Of a stretch of DNA of 64,000 nucleotides, positions 17,451 through 26,733 are shown one piece after another. Location: positions 263,316 to 327,315 of the forward strand of contig JADKBL010000002.1 of NCBI GenBank assembly GCA_016718875.1, in the 5' to 3' direction. A model generated the notes under the pieces. That model did not search any database. It saw only the letters and a program-made list of their open reading frames with translations, and was not told where the DNA came from. The DNA comes from Bacteroidota bacterium. GTDB taxonomy: Bacteria > Bacteroidota > Bacteroidia > Bacteroidales > VadinHA17. A program made the translations under genes and the position numbers. Position 1 is the stretch's first letter, and every line of letters starts with the position of its first letter.

Positions 17451-18839
17451 ATGAATGAGATCTTTTCAAGTAAATACTTCCGCTTCGGAGTAGCAGCATT
17501 CATATATATCCTTGTGGTTATATGGATTGGAAATTTCTGGCTTCTGATCGGATTGGGAATAATATTCGACATGTATGTAACTGAAAAAGTTAACTGGACA
17601 TTCTGGAAAAAACGTCATGGCAGAAATAATGCTTTTATAGAATGGCTTGATGCACTGATATTTGCTGTTATTGCAGTAACACTAATTAATATCTTTCTTT
17701 TCCAGAATTACCGGATTCCCACTCCCTCAATGGAGAAATCATTGCTGGTGAGGGATCATCTTTTTGTGAGCAAACTTGCATACGGTCCAAGGATGCCAAA
17801 TACCCCAATAGCTTTTCCCTTTACTCAGCATACAATGCCAATCACCAACAGCAAGTCATGGTCAGATCTTGTAATATGGCCATATAAAAGGCTGGCCGGC
17901 GGAGGAATAGTAAAGAACAATGATCCTATAGTATTTAATTTCCCTGCAGGTGACACAGTTGTACTGGATGAACAGGCAACAAGTTATTATGAGATAGTCA
18001 GGCGAACAGCCCGCGATTTTAAATCAAGAGATGTATATACCGGATCAACAATTAAGCCGGAAGAGTTCTATTTGCAGATGGCAAGAAGAGAAATTTGGGG
18101 TCAGAATGAAATGATTTACAGACCGGTTGACCGGAGGGATAATTATGTGAAGAGATGCGTTGGTATACCTGGTGATACTGTTACAATTATAAAGGGTATT
18201 CTGTATGTAAATGGAAAAGAAGTACCTGATAATACCACCCAGCAGACAACATATGTTGTAGGAACGAACGGAACTACAATTAACCCGAAGGCATTTGAAA
18301 GACTTTCAATATCAAGGGCTGATCAGTCAATGCTCTCAGGATCTGCATATTTGCTACCGCTTACCAAAGCCAATGCAGAAACGATTTCTAAATTTACTAA
18401 TGTATCGGAGGTATCTGCTGTTCTGGCTCGTGAAGGCGAATGGGCGCCGCATATCTTTCCTCATAATCCGGCATATAAATGGAATGAGGATAACTATGGT
18501 CCTTTATGGCTTCCTTCCACAGGTTCGACTGTGCAGCTTGATACAGCGAATATATGTATCTATGAGCGTATAATTGATGTTTACGAGGATAATGATCTGA
18601 AGATAGAAAATGGTACAATATATATTAATGGTACTCCGGCCACCAGCTATACATTTAAAATGGGTTACTACTGGATGATGGGAGATAACAGGCATAATTC
18701 AGCAGATTCACGTTATTGGGGATTTGTGCCTGAAGATCATATTGTTGGCAAACCAAAATTCATATGGCTGTCACTGGACAAGGAAGCCACAGGATTGAAA
18801 AAAATAAGGTGGAACAGGATGTTTATGAGGGTTAGGTAA
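17451..18839 (+). CDS. lepB: Signal peptidase I
   Basis: 462 residues, the long form with an internal insert seen in Bacteroidetes. Two membrane helices occupy roughly residues 12-43 and 66-84. The catalytic serine is Ser93 in PTPSMEKSLL and the general-base lysine is Lys234 in NYVKRCVGIPGD. The C-terminal box is MMGDNRHNSADSRYWG. Between residues 280 and 350 lies an insertion not found in the E. coli enzyme. It cleaves signal peptides from secreted proteins at the outer face of the inner membrane. Follows dapB and converges on rplT, with a perfect palindrome between. Confidence 0.95.
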   Translation: MNEIFSSKYFRFGVAAFIYILVVIWIGNFWLLIGLGIIFDMYVTEKVNWTFWKKRHGRNNAFIEWLDALIFAVIAVTLINIFLFQNYRIPTPSMEKSLLVRDHLFVSKLAYGPRMPNTPIAFPFTQHTMPITNSKSWSDLVIWPYKRLAGGGIVKNNDPIVFNFPAGDTVVLDEQATSYYEIVRRTARDFKSRDVYTGSTIKPEEFYLQMARREIWGQNEMIYRPVDRRDNYVKRCVGIPGDTVTIIKGILYVNGKEVPDNTTQQTTYVVGTNGTTINPKAFERLSISRADQSMLSGSAYLLPLTKANAETISKFTNVSEVSAVLAREGEWAPHIFPHNPAYKWNEDNYGPLWLPSTGSTVQLDTANICIYERIIDVYEDNDLKIENGTIYINGTPATSYTFKMGYYWMMGDNRHNSADSRYWGFVPEDHIVGKPKFIWLSLDKEATGLKKIRWNRMFMRVR

Positions 18840-18892
18840 GAAACCTCATATCCCTTTCCCTTTAAAGAGGATCTAGGGAGAGGCAAAAAATA

Positions 18893-18916
18893 AGGGACAT
18901 GCCATGGCATGTCCCT
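18893..18916. terminator. Perfect 24-base palindrome between lepB and rplT
   Basis: The half-site AGGGACATGCCA is followed by its exact reverse complement, centred on CCATGG. A-rich sequence precedes it and T-rich sequence follows, so it can act as a terminator for both convergent genes. It is one of three related palindromes in the window (others at 23065 and 23116). Confidence 0.75.
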
Positions 18917-18943
18917 ATTATTTTTATACTTACCGTATATAAA

Positions 18944-19288
18944 CTATTTTACTTTTTCCACGATAGCCTGAAACGCTTCAGGGTGATTCATCGCCAGGTC
19001 TGCGAGTGTTTTTCTGTTGAGTATTATTCCCTTCTTGTCGAGTTTTCCAATAAACTCAGAGTAACTCATATCATACTGTCTAACACCTGCATTTATTCTC
19101 TGTATCCAGAGTGCCCTGAACTGGCCTTTCTTCTTTCTTCTGTCGCGATAAGCATACCCTAAACCTTTATCGAGGGTATTCTTTGCAACTGTAATTACAT
19201 TCCTTCTTGAACCGAAATTTCCTTTTGTCTGCTGAAGAACCTTTTTTCTTCTGGTTCTCGATGCGACTGAATTTACTGATCTTGGCAT
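18944..19288 (-). CDS. rplT: 50S ribosomal protein L20
   Basis: 114 residues, the usual length. Begins MPRSVNSVASRTRRKKVL and has the basic YAYRDRRKKKGQFRALWIQRIN core that binds 23S rRNA. It is the last gene of the leftward thrS-infC-rpmI-rplT operon, 97 bases after rpmI. L20 is needed early in large-subunit assembly and represses this operon in enterobacteria; whether it does so here cannot be seen. Confidence 0.97.
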   Translation of the reverse strand: MPRSVNSVASRTRRKKVLQQTKGNFGSRRNVITVAKNTLDKGLGYAYRDRRKKKGQFRALWIQRINAGVRQYDMSYSEFIGKLDKKGIILNRKTLADLAMNHPEAFQAIVEKVK

Positions 19289-19385
19289 AACTCATTGTTT
19301 TTGAAAGTCAGCGTCCCGTTTCAAGGGGAACTTTAAGCTGATCATTCTGTTAATACTAATTTTTCTTTAATCGAAGCGCTAACAA

Positions 19386-19583
19386 CTATTTCATTGCAAG
19401 TAACAACTTTACGTTCTTGAGGTCTGTCTTGTGGACTACTCCGTCATAGCCAAGGTTTCTTTTGCGCTTGGTTGACTTTTTTGTAAGGATGTGACTTTTG
19501 AAAGCATGCTTACGCTTGATCTTTCCTGTTCCGGTCAGCGAGAATCTCTTCTTTGCACCGGGGTTTGTTTTCATCTTTGGCAT
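19386..19583 (-). CDS. rpmI: 50S ribosomal protein L35
   Basis: 65 residues, beginning MPKMKTNPGAKKRFSLTG and rich in Lys and Arg, as expected for L35. It lies 27 bases after infC and before rplT on the same strand, the conserved order in bacteria. Confidence 0.97.
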   Translation of the reverse strand: MPKMKTNPGAKKRFSLTGTGKIKRKHAFKSHILTKKSTKRKRNLGYDGVVHKTDLKNVKLLLAMK

Positions 19584-19610
19584 TTTCTCAATAAAATATA
19601 TTAAAATAAA

Positions 19611-20159
19611 CTATTTCTTCTTCTTTGGTGAGAATGATACTATCATTCTCTTTCCTTCAAGCTTTGGTAGCTGATCAGGCTTCCCATACTCTTCCAGATC
19701 ATTTGCAAAACGAAGGAGCAGAACTTCTCCCTGTTCCTTGAACAGTATAGATCTTCCTTTAAAGAATACATAAGCTCTTACCTTTGCACCTTCTTCAAGG
19801 AACCTTACGGCATGCTTGAGCTTGAAATTATAGTCGTGATCATCGGTATTAGGTCCAAACCTGATTTCCTTAACCACAACTTTTGATGTTTTTGCCTTGA
19901 TCTCTTTCTGCTTTTTCTTTTGCTGATACAGAAATTTCTGATAATCAACAATTTTACAAACAGGTGGATCTGCATTGGGAGAGATTTCAACAAGATCGAG
20001 CTCAAGGTTATCAGCCAGCCGAAGTGCATCCTGAATACTCATTACCTGAGCTTCGATTTCTTCACCTACTACTCTGACCACTTTTGCAGTGATCCTTTGA
20101 TTGATTTTGTGAGCCGGTTGGGTTATCCTTGCCGGGCTTCGCCTTATTGGTAAAGCTAT
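19611..20159 (-). CDS. infC: Translation initiation factor IF-3, probable AUA start
   Basis: 182 residues if started at ATA (20159). Both IF-3 domains are present: DLVEISPNADPPVCKIVDYQ in the N-domain, the long basic linker KKKQKEIKAK, and the C-domain with IRFGPNTDDHDYNFKLKHA and VRAYVFFKGR. A GTG start at 20081 would cut away the first 26 residues, which include the family-like HKINQRITAKVVRVVGEE. In frame upstream there is a TAG stop just before the AGGAGG site, and no ATG, GTG or TTG lies between, so ATA is the best start, 8 bases after AGGAGG. IF-3 genes in other bacteria use the rare AUU start for self-control. IF-3 binds the 30S subunit and checks the start codon. Lies 37 bases after thrS. 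Confidence 0.9.
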   Translation of the reverse strand: MALPIRRSPARITQPAHKINQRITAKVVRVVGEEIEAQVMSIQDALRLADNLELDLVEISPNADPPVCKIVDYQKFLYQQKKKQKEIKAKTSKVVVKEIRFGPNTDDHDYNFKLKHAVRFLEEGAKVRAYVFFKGRSILFKEQGEVLLLRFANDLEEYGKPDQLPKLEGKRMIVSFSPKKKK

Positions 20160-20167
20160 GACTCTTT

Positions 20168-20173
20168 CCTCCT
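20168..20173 (-). promoter_or_regulatory. Strong Shine-Dalgarno before infC
   Basis: AGGAGG, 8 bases before the ATA start. Such a perfect site is exceptional in this window, where most genes have none, and it decides the start of infC. Confidence 0.75.
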
Positions 20174-20196
20174 ATGTTTAGTTAATACTAAATGCC

Positions 20197-22137
20197 TTAA
20201 AAGGCTATTTCTTTTTTAATCTCTTCCTGTATAAAACTGACGAATTCTTCTATTTTCATGCTTCCCATATCACCTTCACCCTGCTTACGGACAGCAATTG
20301 TTCCGTTTTCAACCTCTTTTTCACCTATTATAAGAAGGTAGGGAATCCTCTTTAATTCATTATCCCTGATCTTCTTACCTATTTTTTCGCTTCTTTCGTC
20401 AATTAGTGTGCAAATATCGGAATTATTTAGAATTTCCAAAACTTTTCCTGCATAATCATTGAATTTTTCACTTATAGGAAGAATGACTGCTTTTTCGGGA
20501 GCAAGCCAAAGCGGGAATTTTCCTGCGGTATTTTCAATAAGTACGGCGACAAAACGCTCCAGTGAACCGAAAATGGTTCGATGTATCATCACAGGTCTGT
20601 GCTTCTGGTTGTCGCTGCCATTGTAGGTAAGATCGAACCTTTCGGGGAGGTTATAGTCTACCTGTATTGTTCCAAGTTGCCATTTCCTGCCAATTGCATC
20701 CTTCACCATAAAATCGAGCTTCGGTCCGTAAAAAGCGGCTTCTCCAAGTGCAACTGTTGTCTGGAGGCTTTTTTCAGCTGCTGCCTCAATAATATCACGT
20801 TCCGCTTTTTCCCAGTTCTCGTCTGAGCCAATATACTTTTGCTTGTTCTCCGGATCACGTAGTGATACCTGGGCTGTAAAATCGTTGAAGTTGAGTATAC
20901 GGAAGATATAAAGTATCAGATCAATTATGCTCTTGAATTCTTCTCTCAGCTGATCCTGCCTGCAAAAATGATGGGCATCATCCTGGGTGAAACTACGTAC
21001 CCTTGTAAGGCCGTGAAGCTCACCGCTCTGCTCGTACCTGTAAACAGTACCAAACTCAGCCATTCTGTAAGGAAGATCCTTGTAGGAATGAGGAGTGGCA
21101 TTATAAATTTCGCAGTGATGCGGGCAGTTCATTGGCTTAAGCATGAACTGTTCACCCTCCTGAGGTGTTGAAATTGGCTGAAATGAGTCAGCACCATATT
21201 TTTCAAAGTGCCCTGATGTCTTGTACAGATTTACATTTCCTATATGAGGTGTGGTAACAATCTTATATCCTCTTTTTCTGAGTACAGAGGTTAGAAATGT
21301 TATCAGATTTTGTCTGATATCCGAGCCTTTTGGCATCCATAACGGAAGACCCATACCAACCTTAGGGGAAAAAGTAAAAAGCTCAAGTTCTTTTCCTATC
21401 CTCCGGTGATCCCTTCTTTTTGCTTCCTCCAGAAATACAAGATATTCATCAAGAAGCTTCTGTTTCGGGAATGTTATACCATAGATCCTGGTAAGCATTT
21501 TCCTGTTCTCATTTCCTCTCCAATAGGCACCGGCGACACTCAGAAGCTTGATAGCTTTTAGCGGTTCGGTTGATGGAAGGTGTGGTCCCCTGCAGAGATC
21601 AGTGAAGTTGCCCTGGGAATAGAGTGTTATGGTTCCGTCTTCGAGCTCACTTATAAGTTCGGTTTTATAATCATCACCCTTCGTTGTGAAAAGATCGAGG
21701 GCCTCTTTTTTGCTGATGTCACGTCGTGTATATGTCAGGTTCTTTGCAGCAAGCTCCTTCATCCGGTTCTCAATGGTAATAAGATCTGCCTCAGTTATTA
21801 CTTTACCATCACCAGGGTCCACATCATAATAGAATCCATTCTCAATTGCAGGACCAATACCGAATTTCATTCCGGGGTACAATGATTCAAGAGCCTCTGC
21901 CATGAGGTGTGCAGAAGAGTGCCAGAAGGCATGTTTGCCCTGCTCATCATCCCACTTGTTAAGTTTTAATGTGGAGTCACTGCTGATGGGCCTTGTAAGA
22001 TCCCACGTTTCTCCGTTGACTGTTGCAGAATAAACTTCTTTTGCAAGTCTGGGACTTATTAGTTCAGCTATCTGAAGGCTGTTTGTACCGCTGTTATATT
22101 CCCTTACTGATCCGTCGGGAAATGTTATTTTTACCAT
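20197..22137 (-). CDS. thrS: Threonyl-tRNA synthetase
   Basis: 646 residues, standard length. Starts with a TGS domain (MVKITFPDGSVREYN), followed by the editing domain with HSSAHLMAEALESLYPG (the HxxxH motif of class II ThrRS editing). The catalytic core has the class II motifs, zinc-ligand MNCPHHCEIY and the C-terminal anticodon domain with the ILPISEKF and RKQGEGDMG segments. It charges tRNA-Thr and removes mischarged serine. First gene of the thrS-infC-rpmI-rplT operon; the leader region upstream shows no obvious T-box or operator mimic. Confidence 0.97.
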   Translation of the reverse strand: MVKITFPDGSVREYNSGTNSLQIAELISPRLAKEVYSATVNGETWDLTRPISSDSTLKLNKWDDEQGKHAFWHSSAHLMAEALESLYPGMKFGIGPAIENGFYYDVDPGDGKVITEADLITIENRMKELAAKNLTYTRRDISKKEALDLFTTKGDDYKTELISELEDGTITLYSQGNFTDLCRGPHLPSTEPLKAIKLLSVAGAYWRGNENRKMLTRIYGITFPKQKLLDEYLVFLEEAKRRDHRRIGKELELFTFSPKVGMGLPLWMPKGSDIRQNLITFLTSVLRKRGYKIVTTPHIGNVNLYKTSGHFEKYGADSFQPISTPQEGEQFMLKPMNCPHHCEIYNATPHSYKDLPYRMAEFGTVYRYEQSGELHGLTRVRSFTQDDAHHFCRQDQLREEFKSIIDLILYIFRILNFNDFTAQVSLRDPENKQKYIGSDENWEKAERDIIEAAAEKSLQTTVALGEAAFYGPKLDFMVKDAIGRKWQLGTIQVDYNLPERFDLTYNGSDNQKHRPVMIHRTIFGSLERFVAVLIENTAGKFPLWLAPEKAVILPISEKFNDYAGKVLEILNNSDICTLIDERSEKIGKKIRDNELKRIPYLLIIGEKEVENGTIAVRKQGEGDMGSMKIEEFVSFIQEEIKKEIAF

Positions 22138-22183
22138 TCTTAATTAAGGCTTTGAATTGGAGTGCAAAGATAATGATAATTTT

Positions 22184-22191
22184 TATATTTG
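22184..22191 (+). promoter_or_regulatory. Putative -7 box upstream of the PKD lipoprotein
   Basis: TATATTTG matches TAnnTTTG on the plus strand in the divergent region between thrS and the lipoprotein gene. A TTTG at 22151 is too far away (29 bases) for the usual spacing. Confidence 0.35.
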
Positions 22192-22299
22192 CAGACTCAA
22201 AACAGTGGATAGAAAACGTTAATTCAGATGATTGACAATAGAAGAAAAACAAATGGCACACTATTTGACATTACAGTTTTAACATTTAATAACAAGCAT

Positions 22300-23049
22300 A
22301 TGAAAAAGATATTTTACCTCGCACTTATTCTTCCTCTGGTATTTATTTCCTGTTCCAAAGACCCTGAGGCTAATTTTTATCTTGAAATTGAAAAAGCCAA
22401 GGTTGGTTCAGAGGTTTTTTTCTATAATACATCATCCAATGCAGAAACATTTGAGTGGGATTTCGGAGACGGATACATCTCAACCGAAAAGCATCCAGTT
22501 CATACTTACCAGCTAACAGGCAGGTATGATGTAGTGCTGACTGCTTATTCTAAAAAGGGAGAGGAGTCAAAAGCAATGATTCAGCTTGATGTTGTTGAAC
22601 CAAGCCTGCTGGTTGTTGAAGTGTTGGAATATTGGGATGAGTATTCAGTATCCGGCGCCAGTGTAATTCTATATCCTTCTCTTAATGATTGGGATAACCA
22701 GACAAAGAAAATCATTGAAGGTTTTACTGATGATGATGGAATTGTGGTTTTCGCTGATCTGGACCCAATAGCTCATTATGTTGATGTCTGGGAAGAAACA
22801 CATGACAATTACATGTTGCGTGATGAAGATCCTTCATTTGTTACCACCCAGCAGATTATTCCTGATAAGATTCAGTGGTTTGTTGCATGGGTTGATTATG
22901 TTGATCATGCCAAAGGAGCTGCCCGCGGCGATAGAACTATGGTTATCAAAAAGCTTGAAAGAAAGGTTGAAGGCAAATCATATCCAGGTTCTTATAAAGG
23001 TCCTAAGGATTACGATTATCTTTTAAACAAAAGCCTAAGGAAAAAATAG
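22300..23049 (+). CDS. PKD-domain lipoprotein
   Basis: 249 residues from MKKIFYLALILPLVFISC, a clear lipoprotein signal with Cys18. Residues 24-105 form a PKD domain with the diagnostic FEWDFGDGYIS and HTYQLTGRYDVVLTA. The rest (WDEYSVSGASVILYPS to the end) resembles a carboxypeptidase-regulatory-like or SpaA-type beta sandwich. A longer open frame upstream (from 22228) is ignored because the signal peptide fits only the internal ATG. PKD domains mediate protein or carbohydrate contacts on the cell surface; the role here is unknown. It is convergent with the SGNH hydrolase gene, with two palindromes between. Confidence 0.8.
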   Translation: MKKIFYLALILPLVFISCSKDPEANFYLEIEKAKVGSEVFFYNTSSNAETFEWDFGDGYISTEKHPVHTYQLTGRYDVVLTAYSKKGEESKAMIQLDVVEPSLLVVEVLEYWDEYSVSGASVILYPSLNDWDNQTKKIIEGFTDDDGIVVFADLDPIAHYVDVWEETHDNYMLRDEDPSFVTTQQIIPDKIQWFVAWVDYVDHAKGAARGDRTMVIKKLERKVEGKSYPGSYKGPKDYDYLLNKSLRKK

Positions 23050-23064
23050 AAATTTTATCATGAA

Positions 23065-23102
23065 AAAACGTAGGGTCACGCCATGGCGTGACCCTACGTT
23101 TT
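23065..23102. terminator. Perfect 38-base palindrome, variant of the GTAGGG family
   Basis: The half-site AAAACGTAGGGTCACGCCA meets its exact reverse complement at the central CCATGG. The A4 and T4 ends fit a terminator working in both directions, for the PKD lipoprotein and the SGNH hydrolase genes. Compared with the next palindrome, two positions differ in each arm and both changes are matched on the other arm. Confidence 0.8.
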
Positions 23103-23115
23103 AATTAAAAATAAT

Positions 23116-23143
23116 GTAGGGACATGCCATGGCATGTCCCTAC
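23116..23143. terminator. Perfect 28-base palindrome, GTAGGG family
   Basis: Half-site GTAGGGACATGCCA followed by its exact reverse complement. The inner 24 bases are identical to the palindrome at 18893. Lies 13 bases after the 38-base palindrome. Confidence 0.8.
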
Positions 23144-23178
23144 GTATTTTCATGATATTCAAATATAAATCCTGGTTA

Positions 23179-23865
23179 TTATTTCAAAACCCTGTCAAGT
23201 TCCTTCTTTATTATCTCCTGCCACACATCATAACCTTTATCATTGAGGTGCAACAGATCATTCCTGAATAGCTCATCTTTTGGTTTTCCGTCATTCCCAA
23301 GAAAACCAAAATCAGTTGTTATGAAATAGAGGTTTTTATTCTTTTCAGAGTATTCCTTTATAAGGCTATTTGCTTTCTGAATCTGCGGCCATGCCTTCCA
23401 CCTGGAGGATGTTGGTGTAATTGCAATCCAGAAAACAGGAGCGTCTTTGTGATTTTTACGAATAGTCTTTATAACGCTTTTATACAAAGCCAGCACCTCT
23501 TCTGGGCTTTTATCCTTATCCGACCCGCTAATGTCGTTGGCAATGAAAATAACTGCGGCACGAAATTCATGCGGATCAAAAATTCTGCCGGCATAGACTG
23601 CAAAATCACTGAGTTTGGCACCTCCGTAACCCCGGTGAATAACAGGGTAGGGGGCCATGTCCTCTTTGAGCGTAGACCAAAGCACAATACTTGAGCTCCC
23701 TGCAAAAATAACAGATTCCTTAGGGTAAGTTTCTGACTTGTCAAGCTGTTCGAATTTCTGTATTGCATTCTCCCATGCCAATACATCAGGCTGTGACTGA
23801 TATTTTTTTACAGGAGAGCATGCTGCAAAAAGCAGGGCAAGGATGACTATGTATAAACTTCTCAT
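23179..23865 (-). CDS. SGNH/GDSL-type hydrolase lipoprotein
   Basis: 228 residues. Signal peptide ends at Cys16 (LALLFAAC). The SGNH blocks are visible: FAGSSSI (block I serine), HRGYGGAKL (block II glycine), IFIANDISG (block III asparagine) and LLHLNDKGY (block V Asp and His). The family hydrolyses esters on carbohydrates or lipids; the exact substrate is unknown. Nothing suggests regulation other than its place behind the two palindromes that end the facing gene. Confidence 0.85.
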   Translation of the reverse strand: MRSLYIVILALLFAACSPVKKYQSQPDVLAWENAIQKFEQLDKSETYPKESVIFAGSSSIVLWSTLKEDMAPYPVIHRGYGGAKLSDFAVYAGRIFDPHEFRAAVIFIANDISGSDKDKSPEEVLALYKSVIKTIRKNHKDAPVFWIAITPTSSRWKAWPQIQKANSLIKEYSEKNKNLYFITTDFGFLGNDGKPKDELFRNDLLHLNDKGYDVWQEIIKKELDRVLK

Positions 23866-23870
23866 TTAGT

Positions 23871-23912
23871 ATATGTAATCAGTAATCAGTTATTGGCAAT
23901 CAGTAATGCATC
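23871..23912. repeat. AATCAGT stutter
   Basis: GTAATCAGT, AATCAGTTATTGGC and AATCAGTAATGC repeat between the permease and SGNH hydrolase genes. Low-complexity, no clear function. Confidence 0.4.
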
Positions 23913-23927
23913 ATCCGAAATCCTGTA

Positions 23928-25410
23928 CTAACCGTTTGTAGCTTTGTTCAATGTGCTGTGCTTCATTCCATAAGTGAAGTAGACAACCAGTCCTATCGAC
24001 AGCCAAACAATCATTGTTATCCATGCATATATATTAAGGAACAGTGTCACACCCAGACAGGAGAAGATCCCGAACAACGGAATCCATGGGGAGAAAGGTG
24101 TTCTGAACGGACGCGGAGTATCAGGTTGCTTTTTGCGAAGAATCAGCACTGCCAGGCATACAGATGAGAAGGCAAGTAAGGTTCCAAGTGAGACAAGTTT
24201 ACTTAAAACTCCAATCGGAAATAATCCTGCCAGGATCATTGCAACTAATCCAACAATTATAGTTGACATATAAGGTGTCTTAAATTTCGGATGTACTTTT
24301 GCGAAAATCGGAGGCAGAAGGCCATCCTTAGACATTGTCATGAATATACGGGGTTGTCCCAGCAACATCACCAGAATGACAGAGCTTAATCCTGCAACAG
24401 CACCTATTTTGATAAGAGGAGCCAGTACTATTGTCGCGAATCTGCTATTCATTGAATCAACACCTACTGCAATTGGATCAGGAACACCTAATTTGGTATA
24501 TGATACTATTCCGGTCAGAACTAGCGCTACAAGTATATAAAGTATAGTTGAAACTGCCAATGATCCCAAGAATCCCTATTGGAAGGTCTCGCTGAGGATT
24601 TTTCGACTCTTGCGCTGCAGTGGAGACAGCATCAAACCCGATATAAGCGAAAAATATAACAGCTGCACCTCTTAATACCCCACTGACTCCGAATGATCCG
24701 AACTTTCCTGTATTTTCCGGTATAAACGGGTGCCAGTTTGCAGTACTGATAAACCATACTCCTGCAATGATGAAAATCAAAATGACAGATACTTTAATAA
24801 AGACAATAATATTATTGAATCTGGCAGATTCTTTAACTCCGATAACAAGAATAATTGAAAGGAGAAAGACTATAAACATAGCCGGGAGGTTAATTATGCC
24901 GCCCTCTGACATTATAAAACCATTGCTGGCTTCGTCAAATATAATAGGTGCAGTAGTTAAAGCTGCCGGAATATGTATCCCGTCTTTCCCAATATCACCA
25001 AGCAGACTTACGACATATCCTGACCAGCCGACACTCACAGTTGAAGCAGCAAAAAGGTATTCTACTATAAGAAGCCAACCTATTATCCATGCAAAAAACT
25101 CACCCATAGTAGCGTATGCATATGTATAAGCGCTGCCAGAAATTGGGATCATTGATGTAAGCTCAGCATATGCAAGGCCTGCACAAGCGCAAGCAAGTGC
25201 AGCAATTATGAATGACAGAACAATTGCAGGGCCTGAATAGTTGGCTGATACTTCTCCTGTTAAAACAAAAATACCTGCACCAATTATTGCTCCAATCCCA
25301 AGAAAGATCAGATTTGTGGCTGATAATGCTCTTTTTAATCCTCCGGAGTCGCTTTTAGATTCCCTAATCAGTTGATCGAAGGGTTTAACTTTGAATAGTG
25401 AATACTTCAT
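23928..25410 (-). CDS. APC-family amino acid permease, one frameshift
   Basis: The first part (25410 to about 24567) begins MKYSLFKVKPFDQLIRESKSD and has the APC-superfamily signature FLGIGAIIGAGIFVLTG and about eight helices, ending PQRDLPIGILG. After one extra base in a GGG run near 24564-24567 the frame continues with SLAVSTILYILVALVLTG and the last helices to 23928. Taken together it is a full-length (about 490 residues) cationic-type amino acid transporter (CAT/YfnA-like), probably H+-coupled. Substrate unknown, although basic amino acids are typical of this subgroup and lysA and lysC are next door. The single homopolymer-like lesion suggests a sequencing error. Confidence 0.85.
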
Positions 25411-25580
25411 TTGAATTTTTTTTAAAAGTAGATCACCAAAGTAATTATTTTTTCTGAGTGAAGTGAGATTGTGGATTTAGATTCAGTCTAAATAATAAAG
25501 AAGAGAAAAATAGTTAATTCAATTGATTGTTTACCAATTAAATGTATCTTCCTTGATTATACCAATCTCGTCGAAAAGTA

Positions 25581-26729
25581 TTAAAGATCATCTGAAAATA
25601 CAGATGAAGGAAGCTCCCTAAGGTTGTATCTGGAAGCCATTGCTTCACCATAGGCACCGGCTGAACGGATTGCAAGAAAATCGCCTCTCTTTGTCTCCGG
25701 AAGTTCAATGAACTTTGCAAAAGTATCAGATGACTCACATACTGGTCCAACGACATCATATCTGTAAATACCTTCGATGGAACTGAGATTTTCTATCTTA
25801 TGATGCGCCTGGTAAAGTGCAGGTCTGATGAGATCAGTCATACCGGCATCAATTATTGCAAACTGGGTATTGCTGCCATTCTTTATGTAAAGTACCCTGG
25901 AAATAAGGCTGCCGCACTGTCCAATTACAGAACGTCCGGGTTCCATATGTATAGTTTGTCCGGGAATAAGATCAATAAATTCATTCAGAAGGGTAAAGTA
26001 CTCTTCAATAGGCGGATACTTATCAGGATTCTCATAATCAATTCCGAGGCCGCCTCCGACATTAACTACCTCAAGGAATAATCCTCTGGATGAAAACCAG
26101 TTCTGTAGCTCGTTAAGCTTTAAACAGAGACTTTTAAATACAGACATTCTTGTTATCTGTGACCCGATGTGGAAGTGCATCCCTATGAGCTCCACATTAT
26201 TAAGCTCCGAAAGCTTTTTAATCACATTGTCAAGCTCCCAGGTATTGATTCCGAACTTGCTCTCCTCAATGCCTGTTGTAATGTATTTATGAGTATGTGC
26301 TTCAATATATGGATTTATTCTGAGCGCAATTCTGGCGCTTTTTTTTTGAAGTGAGGCAAGATAGTCAATAACTTCTATCTCAGGAATCGATTCGCAATTG
26401 AAACAGAAAATACCTGCATTAAGGGCCGACTCTATCTCCCTGTCTGTTTTTCCGACTCCGGCAAAAACAATTTCTTCAGGTCTGAATCCGGCATTTATAG
26501 CAGCGGCAATCTCATTCCAGCTTACACAGTCTGCTCCGAAACCATATGAAGATATTAATTTAAGAATCCTGGGGTTATGGTTAGCTTTAACAGCATAGTG
26601 AACCTTATATCCGGAATTGTCCGATTCCTTTTTCAAAATGTCAAGAGTGGATCTTAGAACATCAAGATCATAATAATAGAATGGTGTCTGAATTTCCCTG
26701 AATTTCTCTGTAATTTTGGGAGTGATCAT
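25581..26729 (-). CDS. lysA: Diaminopimelate decarboxylase
   Basis: 382 residues. The PLP lysine lies in VHYAVKANHN near residue 49; HFHIGSQ and VNVGGGLGID are the phosphate and dimer motifs, MEPGRSVIGQCG holds the substrate contacts and VGPVCESSDTF carries the active-site cysteine. The enzyme removes CO2 from meso-diaminopimelate to make lysine. It begins 4 bases after the lysC stop, so the two are one operon. Slightly shorter than the average of 410 residues but intact. Confidence 0.95.
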   Translation of the reverse strand: MITPKITEKFREIQTPFYYYDLDVLRSTLDILKKESDNSGYKVHYAVKANHNPRILKLISSYGFGADCVSWNEIAAAINAGFRPEEIVFAGVGKTDREIESALNAGIFCFNCESIPEIEVIDYLASLQKKSARIALRINPYIEAHTHKYITTGIEESKFGINTWELDNVIKKLSELNNVELIGMHFHIGSQITRMSVFKSLCLKLNELQNWFSSRGLFLEVVNVGGGLGIDYENPDKYPPIEEYFTLLNEFIDLIPGQTIHMEPGRSVIGQCGSLISRVLYIKNGSNTQFAIIDAGMTDLIRPALYQAHHKIENLSSIEGIYRYDVVGPVCESSDTFAKFIELPETKRGDFLAIRSAGAYGEAMASRYNLRELPSSVFSDDL

Positions 26730-26733
26730 CGGT

